Shown: piece after piece, positions 35,848 through 49,578 of the stretch
Position numbering within the stretch: position 1 is the stretch's first letter
How the letters are laid out: every line of letters begins with the position of its first letter
Assembly: GCA_026874595.1 (NCBI GenBank)
Contig: CM049317.1
Location: 52,223,618-52,287,617 of the forward strand
Reading direction: 5' to 3'
DNA length: 64,000 nt
DNA from: Sipunculus nudus
Lineage: Eukaryota > Annelida > Sipuncula > Golfingiida > Sipunculidae
Translations under genes and position numbers: made by a program
The notes under the pieces: generated by a model
Databases searched by the model: none
What the model was told of the DNA's origin: nothing
What the model saw: the letters and a program-made list of their open reading frames with translations, nothing else

Positions 35848-35949
35848 AAAATTTTAGTACATATATGTATATGAATTTCCCACAGTGTTACTTCTATCAT
35901 TTTCAGCTTATCAATGAATGTCACATGAAGGATATTTTCTTTAATGTCA

Positions 35950-36345
35950 CACCACACTGCGCAGAATCCGACTCACAAGAGTACGACTCTGCTGTTTAGG
36001 GTTTGTTCGCGTCACAATCTGGCCCCCACAATGCACCTCGGCTTCTAAATAAACAAATAGCGTAGGTATAAATGCAGTGAAGAGTGTAATGTAGTCCGTT
36101 CAAATATGTTGGATAAGAATTGTTTCAAGGCAAATTACATAAACATGGGTGTTTTTGTGGAAAGGACTTTACAAAATAAGTCATATTTTGCAAGCAAGCG
36201 CTTGTGAAATGTAATCAGAAGGCGTTTCTTTGAAATAAAACAAGTTTGATAGTTTAGACAAGTAGTCCCGGTCCTCCTAAAATGCCTATAAGGAAGAGGT
36301 TGGTTTTGAGTAGAAACGACCTTTGGCGGGAGGATTATGTCACAC
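35950..36345 (+). repeat. dispersed repeat D, copy 1
   Basis: CGCAGAATCCGACTC on the left and a long right block (GTCCGTTCAA, TTTTGCAAGCA, GGAAGAGGTTGGTTTTGA, AACGACCTTTGGCGGGAGG) recur in the same order at 41915..42535. It is non-coding. Confidence 0.65.
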
Positions 36346-36959
36346 AAACAAAACTTAGCTTATATACTGCCTCCCCAGTCACGCCTCTGAAATAGTGATT
36401 ATAGGGGCTTGTTACTCCATATTTACATGTTGTAAAAGGAAGAAAAATATAGACAATATTAATAGTGTATATTAAAGAGATAAATATTATGAGAATTATC
36501 TTTTAAAAACTTAATGCTTGGCGCCACTGTATTACATTTTACCTCTAATTATATATTATTTGGCATGTTGGCAGCTTAAAATTTAATATATTATTCCTTT
36601 AAACTTGGCAGACATATCCACAATAACAAATACGACTAATATATAAGAGCATAATTTTCACCGTTTCATAAAACCTTAGTAGCTATGATGTGAAGCGTTA
36701 TATAGCAATCTTAAAAAGATATTACTTTCAAAGTGGATTTTGTAAATAAAACCCTACTATAAATACGGATGAGGGCGGGGTCATCCCAAGGGCGTTTCTC
36801 CGGCTTAAACTTAGAAAAATGGGTCTATATTGTTACCATAAAACTGGTGTGGGTTTATAGTCTGATATCACCGACGATGTCAGTCCCATTTGACATTTTA
36901 CCGGGGTCTACCTGGTCTTTCAGGCCTGTTCATTCTTCATACTTGTAGCCTTTCTCGAC
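36346..36959. other. anonymous AT-rich sequence
   Basis: No feature was recognised. Confidence 0.35.
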
Positions 36960-37150
36960 TCCCTTGGGAGCATATTTCAACCAAAATAGCCGTAAGAGGT
37001 TATTCGTTCTACAATTGTCTATCGTCCATGATCAGTACCCATTCACTCCATGGTCAAGAGAGCGCATCCTTGTGGTGAAAGACTTTGGCGACTACGGTCA
37101 GAACAGGACGCAAACCCGCAATCTTGCGATCACAAGTCAAGAGTCGATGG
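36960..37150 (-). mobile_element. SINE-like fragment
   Basis: On the minus strand a GGGTTTGCGTCC box-B-like motif is followed by TTTCACCACAAGGATGCGCT, CTCTTGACCATGGAGTGAAT and GGGTACTG. That order (box B, short body, CTCTTGACCA, GTGAATGGGTAC) is common to a widespread class of tRNA-derived invertebrate SINEs. Box A is not convincing, so this may be a degraded copy. Confidence 0.45.
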
Positions 37151-39729
37151 TACATACTGTGATTTTTATTCATAAGAAGCATGAAACTGATCTGGATATA
37201 GTTTAGTTTACTGTCTTAGAGGAACGTTGGCGATGTAAAAATAAATGAACTTATTTAATATAGACTGAGTTCTTTCTTTGAAGTATTCATTACAATATAC
37301 AGCTACTCATTTCTCTATGTCCTTATAATCAAAAGTCCATTTGTAACCGATTCACCATGGAACAGAATAGGATCATATGGCAAAGAGATAAAAATCAATA
37401 TGCAATACTAGATCTTTGATGTAATTGGACAGTTTGCTATATATTGTTATATAATACTTCATATTATATGCCCGATCATACCTACCCGCCTCAAGCTATT
37501 TGGTGCAAGCCTGTGATCTGATCAGCAGATGATACGAGAGCGACCATATTAATTTTACGGATAGAACTCCCGTAAGGTTAGTTCTTTAACTTTAATCTTT
37601 TTAGAGACAATTAGCATAAACCAGGTATAAGTAGGTTTGATATCTTTTCCGGAAAAGAATAAATGCACCTTTATCACATAGTTTTATCACGCAGTCATAT
37701 GCTTCCCTTTGAAGTCAAGGTCGGGGAAGGCTGTAGAAAAACCATTTCTGTCGTCACATAAGAAGAGCGGAAATTAGGACTTTACTGTACACAAGAAGTG
37801 TTTTGCTGCTTGATCACAGGATGACTTCAGACGAGGAACTTTGGTTTGTAATGATTCAACGTTTCATACGCACTGCTGATATGATATATCTGTAGATGGC
37901 AAATACATGGCAGTTTTTCTTCCGTGCTCACAGAGTTCGAGTTTGATGCCCAATTACGGAACATCCTGTTTAAGATCGACTTTGTCTACATGAAAGCAAC
38001 TGAATTATTTCCAAACATATACGAATCACTGTTAGCAGGCTCCTAAAAGGCAAAGTTCATTTAAGTATAAAGGTTAAAGAATATCATATTAAAATTGCAA
38101 TCCCAGTTAATATGGTAAATGTAAATATAATAAGTAGGTAGTACACTATTTCTTCTCTTTGAACTCGATAAATATATGCATTTTATCATGGGTGTATATT
38201 ATGTGTCATTATTGTCAATACTATTTTATGTCCACTTAATTACCGTACTTGACTGCATCGTAAAGTTTTAATGGTACTTTTCTTAGTTGGAAAGATAAAA
38301 TCAATATAAAATGACATTAAGTTAAGTCGCCCATGTTCAACACCTGCTTACATAAACGTTTACAGACTGACATCATGTGCTAGCAGGTTGTATGCTGAAA
38401 AACTTTGATAATGGAAAAAAAAACATCTTGCGGGCTAATAGAGGCTTGATCATTTGATTTGACAAGTAAGCTTGCCTCCTATCATTTGTTTTAACAACCC
38501 GTTCTTTTTCTATTTTTTTTCTATTTCAAGAATTTGTAAATCTGGAATCAGATTTGTTAGTTTTTTTTCCAACGGGCTTTTTCCCCGAGAAACTATGTTG
38601 TCATGCGTTCAAAATTAACATTTATTAGAACTTGTATATTTTATTTATGTTTTTACATTCAGTGAAATTGACATTTTTCAAAATATCTTTTCACGGCTTT
38701 GTTCTAGCTTTATTCTAATTTCTTGACCAACCTATTATAGCAACAGACGTTCGCTACGAGGTACATATCTTAGAATTTTATCATACCTCTTAGAATAATA
38801 TATTAGAATATTACCCATTTTCACGTTTAAACCAGGTATTAGGTAGGCCGTAGGTTGCTTTATATACATGAAGTTCAGATTGTAAACAGGAATAAATATG
38901 GATTGCTATATCAGTTTGGTAATACTTTAGTGTATACGCGAAATGTTTCCTCAGCATATAGATGAAATAATTAAGTAAATAACAGGAAGACATTCCCTTT
39001 ATGATAGCGGTGTTAAACCGTGACTGCAAACCTCTGGTGTAAAAATAATGCGTCCTTTATGTTTCGAGAGTCCGGAATACAAAATATCTTTTTGTGTCGC
39101 GAGTGCTTTCACAATGGAGACTTCCTGCAAACTGACATAGAGGGCCAAACCCTGGAAATTCAATTTGGTTTGTGTAGAGTGAGATCCCCACTGCAGATCA
39201 CAGGGCAGACGGCAGACGTCCATGTCTGCGTTATACCCGGCATTCTAGTGTTTTGTTTCAGACAACTGCCGTGGTGCTGGATGCATACTAATGACGTACC
39301 TATCCAGGCTCCAGGCTCTCACGCAGCTCTCAGTTTTTTCCCTTGAACTGATGAAGTGTTGGTCCCTTAATTTGAACCTCTTCGCATCGACTCAATCGTA
39401 GCGGTGTTTCTTCCCGCCCCAGGGCATCAGACCCTTCAGTTTGGATTACGTAGTACCTGCTTTAACGTGCACTGTGACCTATTGCTCACTTCAGATTCTT
39501 CAACAGTGTTCTTAATGCGAAATCATAATGGTATTACCATCATGATGTCATATTTTTACGTCATATCTATAAATATTAGGCAGTATAAGCTATAAAGATT
39601 ACGTCAGAATAGTCGGATATAGACCAAAGCCATAGATAGCCATCATGTGTTATAGAGAGGATATATACATTCATCTTTAATATATGGATGCCTTTTTATA
39701 TGGTGTACCTAATAATTAATGTTAAAGTT
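37151..39729. other. anonymous sequence
   Basis: No supported gene was found. Over 39000-39340 both strands hold long open frames; the minus one has a CTGCAG acceptor-like site at about 39200, but the donor is weak and no family is recognised. Confidence 0.3.
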
Positions 39730-40134
39730 TTTCTTGGCGGGAGGTATCCGCCTCCATTTTTAAGCTATCATATTTAGTTCTTAATTTATGTATGTATCTC
39801 TGCAAAGTTCCATTTCGCTTTAGGACTAATTGACACAACGGTAGCACTCGTTTCCTATAACGTTATTCTGTAACCTGGTGTCATCCAGGCCCGGTGTCAT
39901 GGCTGTGTAATCATCTTAATTGCTGGGCCATATCACCGAGGAAGCTCCTAAAGACGCACTCGCTTGTGAGTGATACATGGCTGTGGGGCACAGCCTTCCC
40001 ATTAAGCCAGCAGAGCGCTCAGCCTAGTTGGGGGCTGACCGTCAAAAATGTTACGGCTCCTTGGCTGAGTTTTGAACTTACGACCTCCTGGCTTTGAGTT
40101 TCTGTGCTCTACCCCTGAGCCACAGAAGTCGGCC
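39730..40134 (-). mobile_element. tRNA-derived SINE, copy 3 (full length, diverged)
   Basis: On the minus strand it starts CCGACTTCTGTGGCTCAGGG (tRNA-like box A), has a diverged box B near 40080 and continues through the shared body to the GGAGGCGGATACCTCC inverted end and a short A-rich tail at 39730. It matches the other copies at 57181, 60887 and 62122. No clean target duplication was found. Confidence 0.8.
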
Positions 40135-40304
40135 TTTCCTAACAAAATGGTAGCATACCATGATGAAGACAGGAAACGCAGCGTACATACCGTTTGTTAT
40201 TCTATTTCTTCCAGGTAACCGGACGATTTAACAATGAATCCTCATCTTAAGGTGGTTATATTAATCATTTTAAGTGAGATATTATATTTCCTTTAATGAA
40301 TTAG

Positions 40305-40441
40305 CATCGGTAATCAAAATCAGATCAGATTATTCGGTGCAATGTGATGCTCTTCTGGAGAAAAACCTTCCCAGGGCAGGCGAGGACAGTATTCTTCTCA
40401 GGTACAGACTGAGTCCGTTCAATGCATTAACGCCAGTCCAG
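40305..40441 (+). CDS. candidate internal exon, unrecognised product
   Basis: A 137-bp open stretch lies between a pyrimidine-containing TTAG acceptor and the strong donor CCAG|GTAATT. It would start after one base of a split codon and end on a codon boundary, encoding about 45 residues with mixed charged and hydrophobic composition. A second good donor, CAG|GTACAG, lies inside at 40401. I recognise no domain, and no neighbouring exon could be joined. Chance is quite possible. Confidence 0.2.
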
Positions 40442-41029
40442 GTAATTTGTTTGCTCAATTTTATCTGTCATGTTGGGAGTCTCTTAGATTTCATCAATCA
40501 GTTCTACTTGTCTGGGTTTGGTCGATGGCAATCACTTCAGAATAAGCTGTTGTCACCGTCCTGCTTTGTTGACACTAGATAATCACATATTCATTGGGTC
40601 GCGCTAGCTGCCACATTAAAGCCCTTGCGTCTGAGCACCCGGAGTGGCTTCTTTTGATACAATCATTATTACTTCTTCTCAGACACAGTCATGTTTTTTT
40701 ATTCAATTTATGTTTTAAATTATGTCTGCTTCGGCTTGAGTTCGTCGTTAAGTCATAACATGCTTTGATAGCGTATTTTGGATACATCTGCGACAGTCTT
40801 AGAAAGAGCAGAATGAAGGATATGCGAATACCTCCTTTTGTAAATGAAAATTCGTGTGTACATATTAAAACATAGATCAAGTAACACCTCAGTGTAATGT
40901 TCTGCCCAGGCTGGTTTAAATTAATTAATTTCCAAAGAATTAAAAAGAACCTTTGTTAAAATAATACAAATATAATAATATAAAATTATTTATTTTACAT
41001 GGATTGTACAGTAGTTATTAAACTAATCA

Positions 41030-41186
41030 AGTCACTCACCATGGCTCAGAAGATGGCGTTCGGTAGTCTACAGGGATGGAGGAACCCGGAGAACCCGGAG
41101 AAAACCACCGGCTTTGGACGGCAACTACAACCCACTCTCATGTGCACTAGCACCGGGGATGGAACCCGGGTCGGCTACTTAAAATA
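41030..41186 (-). mobile_element. second SINE-like family, copy 1
   Basis: On the minus strand GACCCGGGTTCCATCCCCGG (box B-like) is followed by GTGGGTTGTAGTTGCCGTCC and GGTGGTTTTCTCCGGGTTCT. The same order is found at 58801..59040. The GGTTTTCTCCGGGT block is a conserved core seen in many animal SINEs. The left (tRNA head) part is missing here. Confidence 0.6.
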
Positions 41187-41691
41187 ATAGAAAAATACCA
41201 CTACCTCCCTTTATTCTTGTTTGGTCTTTACGCACAAGGCATATTATGTTATGAATAACGGCAGCAACCCGTGGAAAAGCATCATTGAAGGAATAAACGG
41301 ATATAAAACAGAAATATCAGATTGTTCCAGCTGTATAATTTGACTAATTTGAAACTATCAGGTTAGCTTTTATTTCTGTAAAGCATGCAGTCTCTCAGCG
41401 CACGGTTAAATTTAACTTACACGTTCGTGATATTTAGGTCACGGACCACGGATCATAAATAATTTTCCGGTTCTGCTGATCATAAGACTCTAAAGGATAC
41501 ATGTATGAATATTCTGAAAGATATCTGTTAGGATGGCAGACTAGTTAAAGGTCATTATCTTTCAGGTTAACAGGCTTGTAAACCGAATAGTTGTATAAAT
41601 ATCTAGAAATATGCATTTTCAGGAATGCAGGCCTGCGCCGTGTGGATGGTCCTTCATGTGAAAACTCCGCAACCCGCGTTTTATTCACTTA

Positions 41692-41850
41692 ATGGCCCAT
41701 ATTCTAAGGTGAATTGGTGCGCATCTTCTCAAACCCCTGTTTGCATTCACGTATTCTCCCCATAAGGCCACACAAACAATCGAGCACACGTGACTGTACA
41801 TTTGTGAATTTTCCTAGAATTTTTGCTTAGATCCTTGATCCCACACCAAA
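41692..41850 (+). mobile_element. dispersed repeat with ATCCNNGATCC core, copy 3
   Basis: GGCCCATATTCTAAGGTGAA, a TTTGTGAATTTTCCTAGAAT segment and the GATCCTTGATCCCACACCAA core match the complement of 15556..15815 and 26345..26586. It is truncated after the core. Confidence 0.5.
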
Positions 41851-41914
41851 GTCTACTTGATTCTTCATTGGCTCAAACAATATTTGAGTTTTTTGTTGCA
41901 GAATACAACGGATA

Positions 41915-42535
41915 TGACGCTACGCAGAATCGGACTCGCAGAATACCTCCCCCCTTTTTTTCGACCTAACAAAAAATATTTGGGGATAAAACGCATACTA
42001 CACCAAGTGTATAGAATAGTTACAATGTATGTTTCGCTTTTAATGCATGTAAGCGACCCGAAATTGCACAATTACAACCTAAATTGTCAGAAAATTTCTA
42101 CACCTGGGACATTACCTCTACACCTGGGCCTCCTCGGCTAACCCGCTACACGGCCTCGCAAAGTGACCCCATCCCCCCCCCATTCTGAATTTCTGTATCC
42201 ACCCCCTGTGGTAGACCCCCACACTGCGGCATCTAAATACACAGATGCCAAAAGTATAAAAGTAATGAAGAGGATATTATTGTCCGTTCAAGTACGTTTA
42301 ATAAGAATTTGTTCAGGGCAAATAACATAAACAGGGGGCTTTTGTGGTAAGGATTTCACAGAATAAGTAATATTTTGCAAGCATTCCCATCTGAAATGTT
42401 AACAAAGGTGTTTCCTCGAAATATAACAACATTTTTTTTCATTTTAGAGTTGAGACTAGTAGCCCCTGCCGTCCCACAGTGCCTAACAGGAAGAGGTCAG
42501 TTTTGAATATAAACGACCTCTGGTGGAAGGATGCC
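41915..42535 (+). repeat. dispersed repeat D, copy 2
   Basis: CGCAGAATCGGACTCGCAGA on the left and GTCCGTTCAA, TTTTGCAAGCA, GGAAGAGGTCAGTTTTGAAT and AACGACCTCTGGTGGAAGG on the right match 35950..36345. About 220 bp of extra sequence separates the two matched parts here, so one copy has an insertion or the other a deletion. Confidence 0.6.
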
Positions 42536-43757
42536 CGTACAACTCAAGGGTATGCGATCTTTTGACACATTTTAACAAGTACGGTCGGTTTGGAGTTCAG
42601 TCATGTTTGCTTCAGCTTAAACATGTCACTAGGCTTAAATACGTTGAATGGGTTTTAATAAATGTATGTTTAAGTAACATGTCTGAAACGCGCTTAATTC
42701 ACCATACAGTTATCCAGAGTCGTGCAAGAAGATACAACATTACGATAAAATATATTTTAATTTTAATTTAAAATAGATTAAAATAAAATTTAAAAAAATA
42801 CATATTTATTTACAAAGTGACCATTGAGAACATTTGATAGAAGGGTATGGTTGGTGAATTACTTTTAAACTACTCATCACTTTCAGTTGGTTTAGAAGGT
42901 CCCCTTTTTGTAGTTTTGACATTTAAGCAAAACGTAACGAATTTAACGGATGAATTTGGCAATAGGTAGGTAGCTTAATCGTATTTTTCGTTTACACAAG
43001 GAATTCTCTTTTCTGACCACCTGTCTTCCCGCGGGGCTGCTGGCATTACGTCATTAAAGGTCACTGAGTGCACGCGAGCGACCGCAAGGCATTCTGTGCC
43101 AGGCGGTCCGTGGTACCCCTGCATGGCCTGTCTTCGTCAAAGGGGAGAAAATACATTCCAGGCGATACACCAGCACTGGTTTCCCAGTTTACCTGCATTC
43201 TGTGTGGTCTGTCTTAGTTTCACGCTAAGGTGAAAGAACTGCACTTCTTATAAATGTGTATCTGTATGAACAACTTATATGAAACAGATGCCTGTTAGCA
43301 AAATTATACTTGCACTGGGGTGAAATTATTTTAGCAGCAATTTTACAGGGTAATGTTTTGCTGGTCTAGTGTGATTATGGGCGGGTTGTCTTACAACCCA
43401 GGTGTGTTTAGAAACACCTGGGAGTTACATAAACGTTTACGTTTTAGAAATAAAGAAATTTAGTATAAAACTATTAGCATCATACGATAGTGTAATAGTG
43501 TTTAATGTGAAAATTACGGAGAAGTACCATTGTGTTATAATTGATCCTGGCATGTTTATTGACTGTTAAAAAAATCATCCAATATATCTACTTGTCTATT
43601 ATTATCTGTTCCATTGTTTTTTTCAATTCCAGATTATTTTAATCTGATGGACAAGTTGCTATTACATAACATACTTAAAAATATAGCTTCACAATATGTG
43701 GAAGTGAAAAAGAGGATATTATTAAAGAAGATTTTGTCCTGTTTGTCATGCGGGGTC
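42536..43757. other. anonymous sequence
   Basis: Mostly AT-rich and featureless. A G+C-rich patch at 43020-43130 has several CpG sites and an AAAGGTCAC motif but no coding frame that I could support. Confidence 0.35.
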
Positions 43758-43776
43758 GGGGGGGGGGGGGGGGGGG
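43758..43776 (+). repeat. G19 homopolymer tract
   Basis: A run of 19 G, preceded by GGGG and followed by TGAGGGG, is able to form G-quadruplex or triplex structure. The open frame crossing it is an artefact of the run. Confidence 0.95.
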
Positions 43777-45523
43777 TGAGGGGAGTTGATTTTGACAAGG
43801 TATCCTTCATTCGGCTAGAGTGGTGGTAGTGGCTTCTGTCGGTTCCCTTTGGATTTCTCCCTCACATAAAGAGAGATAGAGAGAGGATTGAGCTATCCTT
43901 GTGATTCTGGTAATATAAATACCGATGATAGCATGTAGGACCGAATCTGGTTTACTGCTTCAAAACACCTGAGGTTACTCCGTGCACCTTACGGTCACTG
44001 GGTAAATATTCAGCCAGAATGTATTTCTTCACACTGGAACAAATTTACACCCTGCCACATATTGTTATATCACACATCTATATTAGCTTGTTTTTCAGCA
44101 TATAAGTCATATACCTGACGTACGTTCCTGGTTTTACGGTGACTAATGGCTCATGCAACCTTACACAACAAATGTTACGTTAAATGGGTCAAAACTCATT
44201 TCATTCAGCCACAGCCTGCAAGGTCTGAAAAAAGAAAATCTTGTCGAAATTCCGCAATAACCCAAAATTTCTGGTCGGAACAAATATGGCTCTGCATGGC
44301 GACCGTAGGCCTATAAGAGAAATGGTTCCTTTGTAGATCATAGCTACAAGGGTGACATGACCAGCGTAAGGAATGTATGGCTAGAGAACACAAAACAAAT
44401 ACTCAAGACCATGTTTTGAGTAATTTACAAAAAGATAAGTTAGCCCGTTTTCTTGCAGAATCAATTAGCATTTAGTGTTCTACGTGGGGAATGACACGCA
44501 GAACTCCTGAACCACCTGTCTTCATTAATATCAGCCATCATACGGCGGTGTAATTAGGGTTATGTGAACTTTGTAGTCTTAAAGAGCCATAATATCCCGC
44601 ACTCCGTCACGTAGCCGATCAAACGTGTTGATCTCTGCATCGATAACACTTCGGGATCACCGGGCTTAACGTGGTTATCATCACCGGTCTGATCTGTAAA
44701 CGACAGAACTAGCAACAACGGGCACTGATTAAAAACAGCCATGACGAAAATACCCAATATTATCTCTACTGATTTGCATTATAACTGATAAAGTTTATCC
44801 AAAGCAGAAGCCATGTATAAACGCAAACATAGCCATATACTATTAAACTAGAACTGTGAGTGCTTCATGTAGACTTGGGCGCACAGATGCCCGGACTCGA
44901 CTATTCATAGCTTGATTTAATCGGACTCAATATTATTAAGCCTTGCCATACATTGAGAATTTGATAATATTTTGAAAGATAAAATCGGGTTAGAACATTC
45001 AGTGCTTAAGCAGACGACACCGCAAATATATTACTTCAACGGACTTGTGCTCGATACGAGAGGTCATACACGTGCGCGCAGTAATTAAAGTGGTTGCGCT
45101 GCCGTGTCTGGTTGGAGTCATGCTAATCTACCATAAATCACGCTCTCTGTATACAGTGCTCTATGCTTTACAAAGCGTTGGTTTGCTGGCCTTGGCCACC
45201 AGGGGACGACTTTGGAGGACAATTCATGACACGCTCTGTGATTGGCTGACTGATCAGTGTGTTGCCCTATAGCAAACATACCAGATGTGGAATCTGACAC
45301 AATAATACGCACTTTTGTGAAAAAGCGTGCTTGAATGTGTACCAGTTACATCATACGTCTTATGCATTTTAGTGCATGTCTCCCGGCATCTGGTATCTAA
45401 ACCCAACAGTAACCAGTTATAATGGCAGCGTTTTGACAAAGCGAATATGCAATCTATCCACAGGCTCAGGAGCGCACTATAAATCATATTATCATTTTAT
45501 TAACATGTACCATATTTGAAATG

Positions 45524-45524
<1 letters not shown>
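43777..45524. other. anonymous sequence
   Basis: No supported gene was found. The minus strand at 44565..44700 is open after a GTTTACAG acceptor-like site and ends at a stop, but there is nothing to join it to. Positions 44875-44945 hold a GACTCG-rich fragment like the arms of the hAT-like element at 35264. Confidence 0.3.

Positions 45525-45561
<37 letters not shown>
45525..45561. repeat. (TA)n microsatellite
   Basis: A TA run of about 18 units just upstream of the LINE remnant. Confidence 0.95.
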
Positions 45562-45567
<6 letters not shown>

Positions 45568-45714
45568 TTATTTAGAGATTACCTCTTCACAAATCTGGTC
45601 ACAGCAAAATAATACAGCATGTATTAATCTTCTATAATTTCATCATTATATGCTAACAAATACAGAAAACTTATGAATTATTATTTTACGGTCATAATTC
45701 TTAAAATGAAACAA

Positions 45715-47140
45715 AACTTTGCCAAAGTTTGGAAAAGTGAGACCCTCCCGCCTTTCTAGGAAGGCCATCCTTGAAAATCCTAATCAATAACGTTAGGACC
45801 CAAACAATATCTGCCACAACGAGTTTTGAACAATAGGTCATGGATTTCATAACGTGGTAACGTTTTAAATTATCTCAAACGCTGTATTTCAGAAACATTT
45901 GATCCTTTTCAGTTCGCCTATCGTAGAAACCGCTAAACAGATGACGCTGTATCATTCACACTTTACCGTATTTTAAAACATCTGGACTTACGAGAATCTA
46001 CCTATGCAAGGGTTTTATTCATTGATTTCAGCTCAGCCTTTAACACTATCCTTCCCCATTAATTAATCGGAAAACTATGAAAACTGGGTCTTGATATTAA
46101 CATATGTAACTGGATCTTAGACTTTTTAACAAATCGGCCTCAAGTGGTTAAGATTGGTAACATTATTTCCGAAGAATTGGGCTTAAACACTGGAGCACCC
46201 CAAGGTTGTGTGCTTTCACCAAAATTGTGCTCTCTATTCACCTATGACTGTGTCTTTACTTCTGATGATTGCCGCATTGTAAAATTTGCAGATGACACAA
46301 CAGTTTCTGGGCTCATCCGGGGAAATAACGAAAGTGTTTACTGCAATGAAATTAAAACTTTAACTTCGTGGTGCTCTGAAAATAATCTGGAGTTAAATGT
46401 AAAGAAAACCAAGGAGATGATAATTGATTTTAGACGGAAGAAAACTAAAATATTACCCTTAGTAATTGAAGGCTCCGAGGTTGAAATCGTTGACTGTTTT
46501 AAATTTTTAGGGATTTTTATTTCTTCTGATTTGAAGTGGGCCGAAAATGTTAATTACTGCGTAAAGAAGGCACAACAACGTTTATTCTTTCTAAGGAACC
46601 TAAAAGATATCGGGCTCAGTCAACCGATTTTATTAAAGTTTTATCGGGCGGTAATTCAGGGAGTCCTGACGTTGTCAGTCACTGTATGGGGAGGCAGTAT
46701 CACGGTCGAGGAAAGGAACCGTCTTTCGAGGGTAGTTAGAACAGCTGAGAGGATCATTGGGGTTCCTTTACCGACAGTTGACTCCTTATTTCAAACATGA
46801 TTGTTGAAGAAAGCAAACGACATTATAGAAGACTATAGTCATCCGGCGCACTATTTCTTAAAAAAAATGAAATCGGGGGTTCGCTATAGGTCGTTATCAG
46901 ACAATTCCAAAAGAACTCAAAATAGCACTTACGCGTCAGCCGTTCGGGAATTAAATAAATCACTTGGAGCACAATAATCTAGTCAAACATTCTTAGTCAT
47001 ACGTCTTTTTTTCTATACACAATTTTATTTTATTATTTCTTGTTTAATGTGTTTGTTTAAGCAAGCCAGTCAAGTCAAATACTATTGTATATGATGATTT
47101 TATTACATATATATAGCAATAAACTATATCTTATCTTATT
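45715..47140 (+). pseudogene. broken non-LTR retrotransposon (LINE) reverse transcriptase
   Basis: The longest intact frame (46144..46800, 218 codons) holds RT landmarks in order: [11 protein letters not shown] (residues 16-26), the catalytic FADD box (48-51) within [28 protein letters not shown] (about 80-97) and KFLGIFIS. Upstream the same frame continues through DPFQFAYRR and [15 protein letters not shown], but with stop codons near 45942, 46062 and 46077, and it degrades into frameshifted RT fragments back to about 45715. Downstream, after a TGA at 46798, another 58 or so codons follow to a TAA at about 46975. A 3' UTR ends near 47140 in a TATCTTATCTTAT tail. The ORF1 and endonuclease regions are absent, so this is a 5'-truncated dead copy. 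Sequence style suggests the Jockey/CR1/L2/Rex group; I cannot fix the clade by eye. Confidence 0.85.
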
Positions 47141-47995
47141 TGGGATATTCAAGCTATCATTGTTCATTCCGTTTCGGCCAAAGCAGCTTATACACGTTAC
47201 AGTTCAAGTTACCTTACAGTCATTAAAAATTAACATCGAATGACCATTGACCAATATATTGAAGCAAAACAATGTACATGTCGGGAATCGACAATCGTAT
47301 CGTGAGATAAATAATCGAAAATAAATGATCACATTAGCGTAATCCTTGAGTTTCTTCTCTTACAGATTACTATATATGATAATTTGCAATAGTCGAATCG
47401 GGAATTAAATCCAAAAAACTATCACTGATACTCCAAATTTATCACAGATGCCCTACCGTATCATAAGCTAAGGTTAGGTAAACATAATAGCACGTGGATT
47501 TGTTATGAGCATGGTCGATTTCATCCATTTCATTTTTTAGGAAAAATAGATAGAAAAAATGTTTTTTTTATTCCGGGAATTGTTTTTTTTTATATATAAT
47601 CTATATTTTTTTATTTTTGTCATATATAGGCAATAATGTTATATGATAATATAATGCAATTTGGAATACGTTTGCTTGACCCTAAGTCACGGGCTTAGAT
47701 GTTCTTATCACGATTATTAATATCTCGGCAGGACGAGTAAAGCCGGCTATTCTAATTACCACGGAGCGTGAACTGAAGATCTGTTGACAGACTAGTTCCG
47801 ATGTGTCCGCTCGGCATTGAGTGGCGCCATGATCCGGGATAATTCAGTGGAAACATCTCGTTTGATGAGGGATCCATGATTTCGTGGACGTCCTTCAGCG
47901 CTTACTTAGCCGATACGGCCAAACCTGTCTCTATTATTCAGTTGTTTGTTTACAAATTTCTTTCTAGATAAATAAGAGTCATTGATCAAGTAAAG

Positions 47996-47998
<3 letters not shown>
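47141..47998. other. anonymous AT-rich sequence
   Basis: No feature was recognised apart from T-rich runs near 47565-47610. Confidence 0.35.

Positions 47999-48062
<64 letters not shown>
47999..48062. repeat. (TA)n microsatellite
   Basis: A pure TA run of about 32 units. Confidence 0.97.
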
Positions 48063-48064
<2 letters not shown>

Positions 48065-48305
48065 ATCTATGTGAGTGGGTGCAATGCCCATGCTTCAATT
48101 AACAATGTTTGATCATTTGAAATTCAGTAAATAGACAATAGCTCGTAAGATAAGAGAACGATTAGATAAATCGTCCATCTTATAATGACAAGCAGACAAG
48201 TAATGTAGTACAGTGTACCATATCTTAAAAGTTAGACATACAACTGGAAGTACAAATGTTTAGTAAAATTAATATATGTAAAACCCTTGCATCGCACCTC
48301 GGATA

Positions 48306-48796
48306 CAGTGTTGTAGTTGATTCCTCGCTCTCAATGTCCGAGTCCTTGCCTGGGTCCCAGGCTGCCCAGTTCAAGTCCAGTTCCTTGAGGTTCGAGTCAA
48401 TGGCGACTTTGTCCGAGCCGGAGTCTTTTGGAGGCCAAGTGTAAGACGGTGTCAAATTTCAAATATAATTGTAATTAAGAAAGGGATTTTGAAACAGGTA
48501 TGGGTATTCGTGTTTGGACAATATTGATGATTTACAATAATAAGAACTTTCTGATAAATATCAATTTCTCAGTGTTTGTATTCAGTAAATGGTTGTTGCA
48601 ATTTTTAGCTTATCAATATGAGCACTATAGATTAGTTTTAAGATTTCATTTTTTAGATCAGATTTTCCGTGACTTCCACGACTTCATTCATGACTTAACA
48701 TATCTGGTGGACTCGAGTTGGATATGACCTGTTTCCTATTACCTCGAAGTCCGAATCCACCATTATTGAGTCTGTATTCAAGTGTTGCATCACCAC
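48306..48796 (+). mobile_element. hAT-like transposon rich in GACTCG, copy 2
   Basis: It starts CAGTGTTGTAGTTGATTCC, close to the end of the copy at 35264, and has two arms of degenerate GAGTCC/GAGTCG hexamers (48320-48430 and 48700-48770). It ends near GTGTTGCATCACCAC. The right boundary and target duplication are not certain. Confidence 0.5.

Positions 48797-49578
<782 letters not shown>

Noticed and set aside
38999-39346. Overlapping 74-codon minus and 108-codon plus frames
   Set aside because: Open on both strands without good splice pairs; no recognised protein.
44560-44757. 65-codon minus-strand frame with an acceptor-like site
   Set aside because: Only one splice signal is plausible, and no domain or partner exon is visible.
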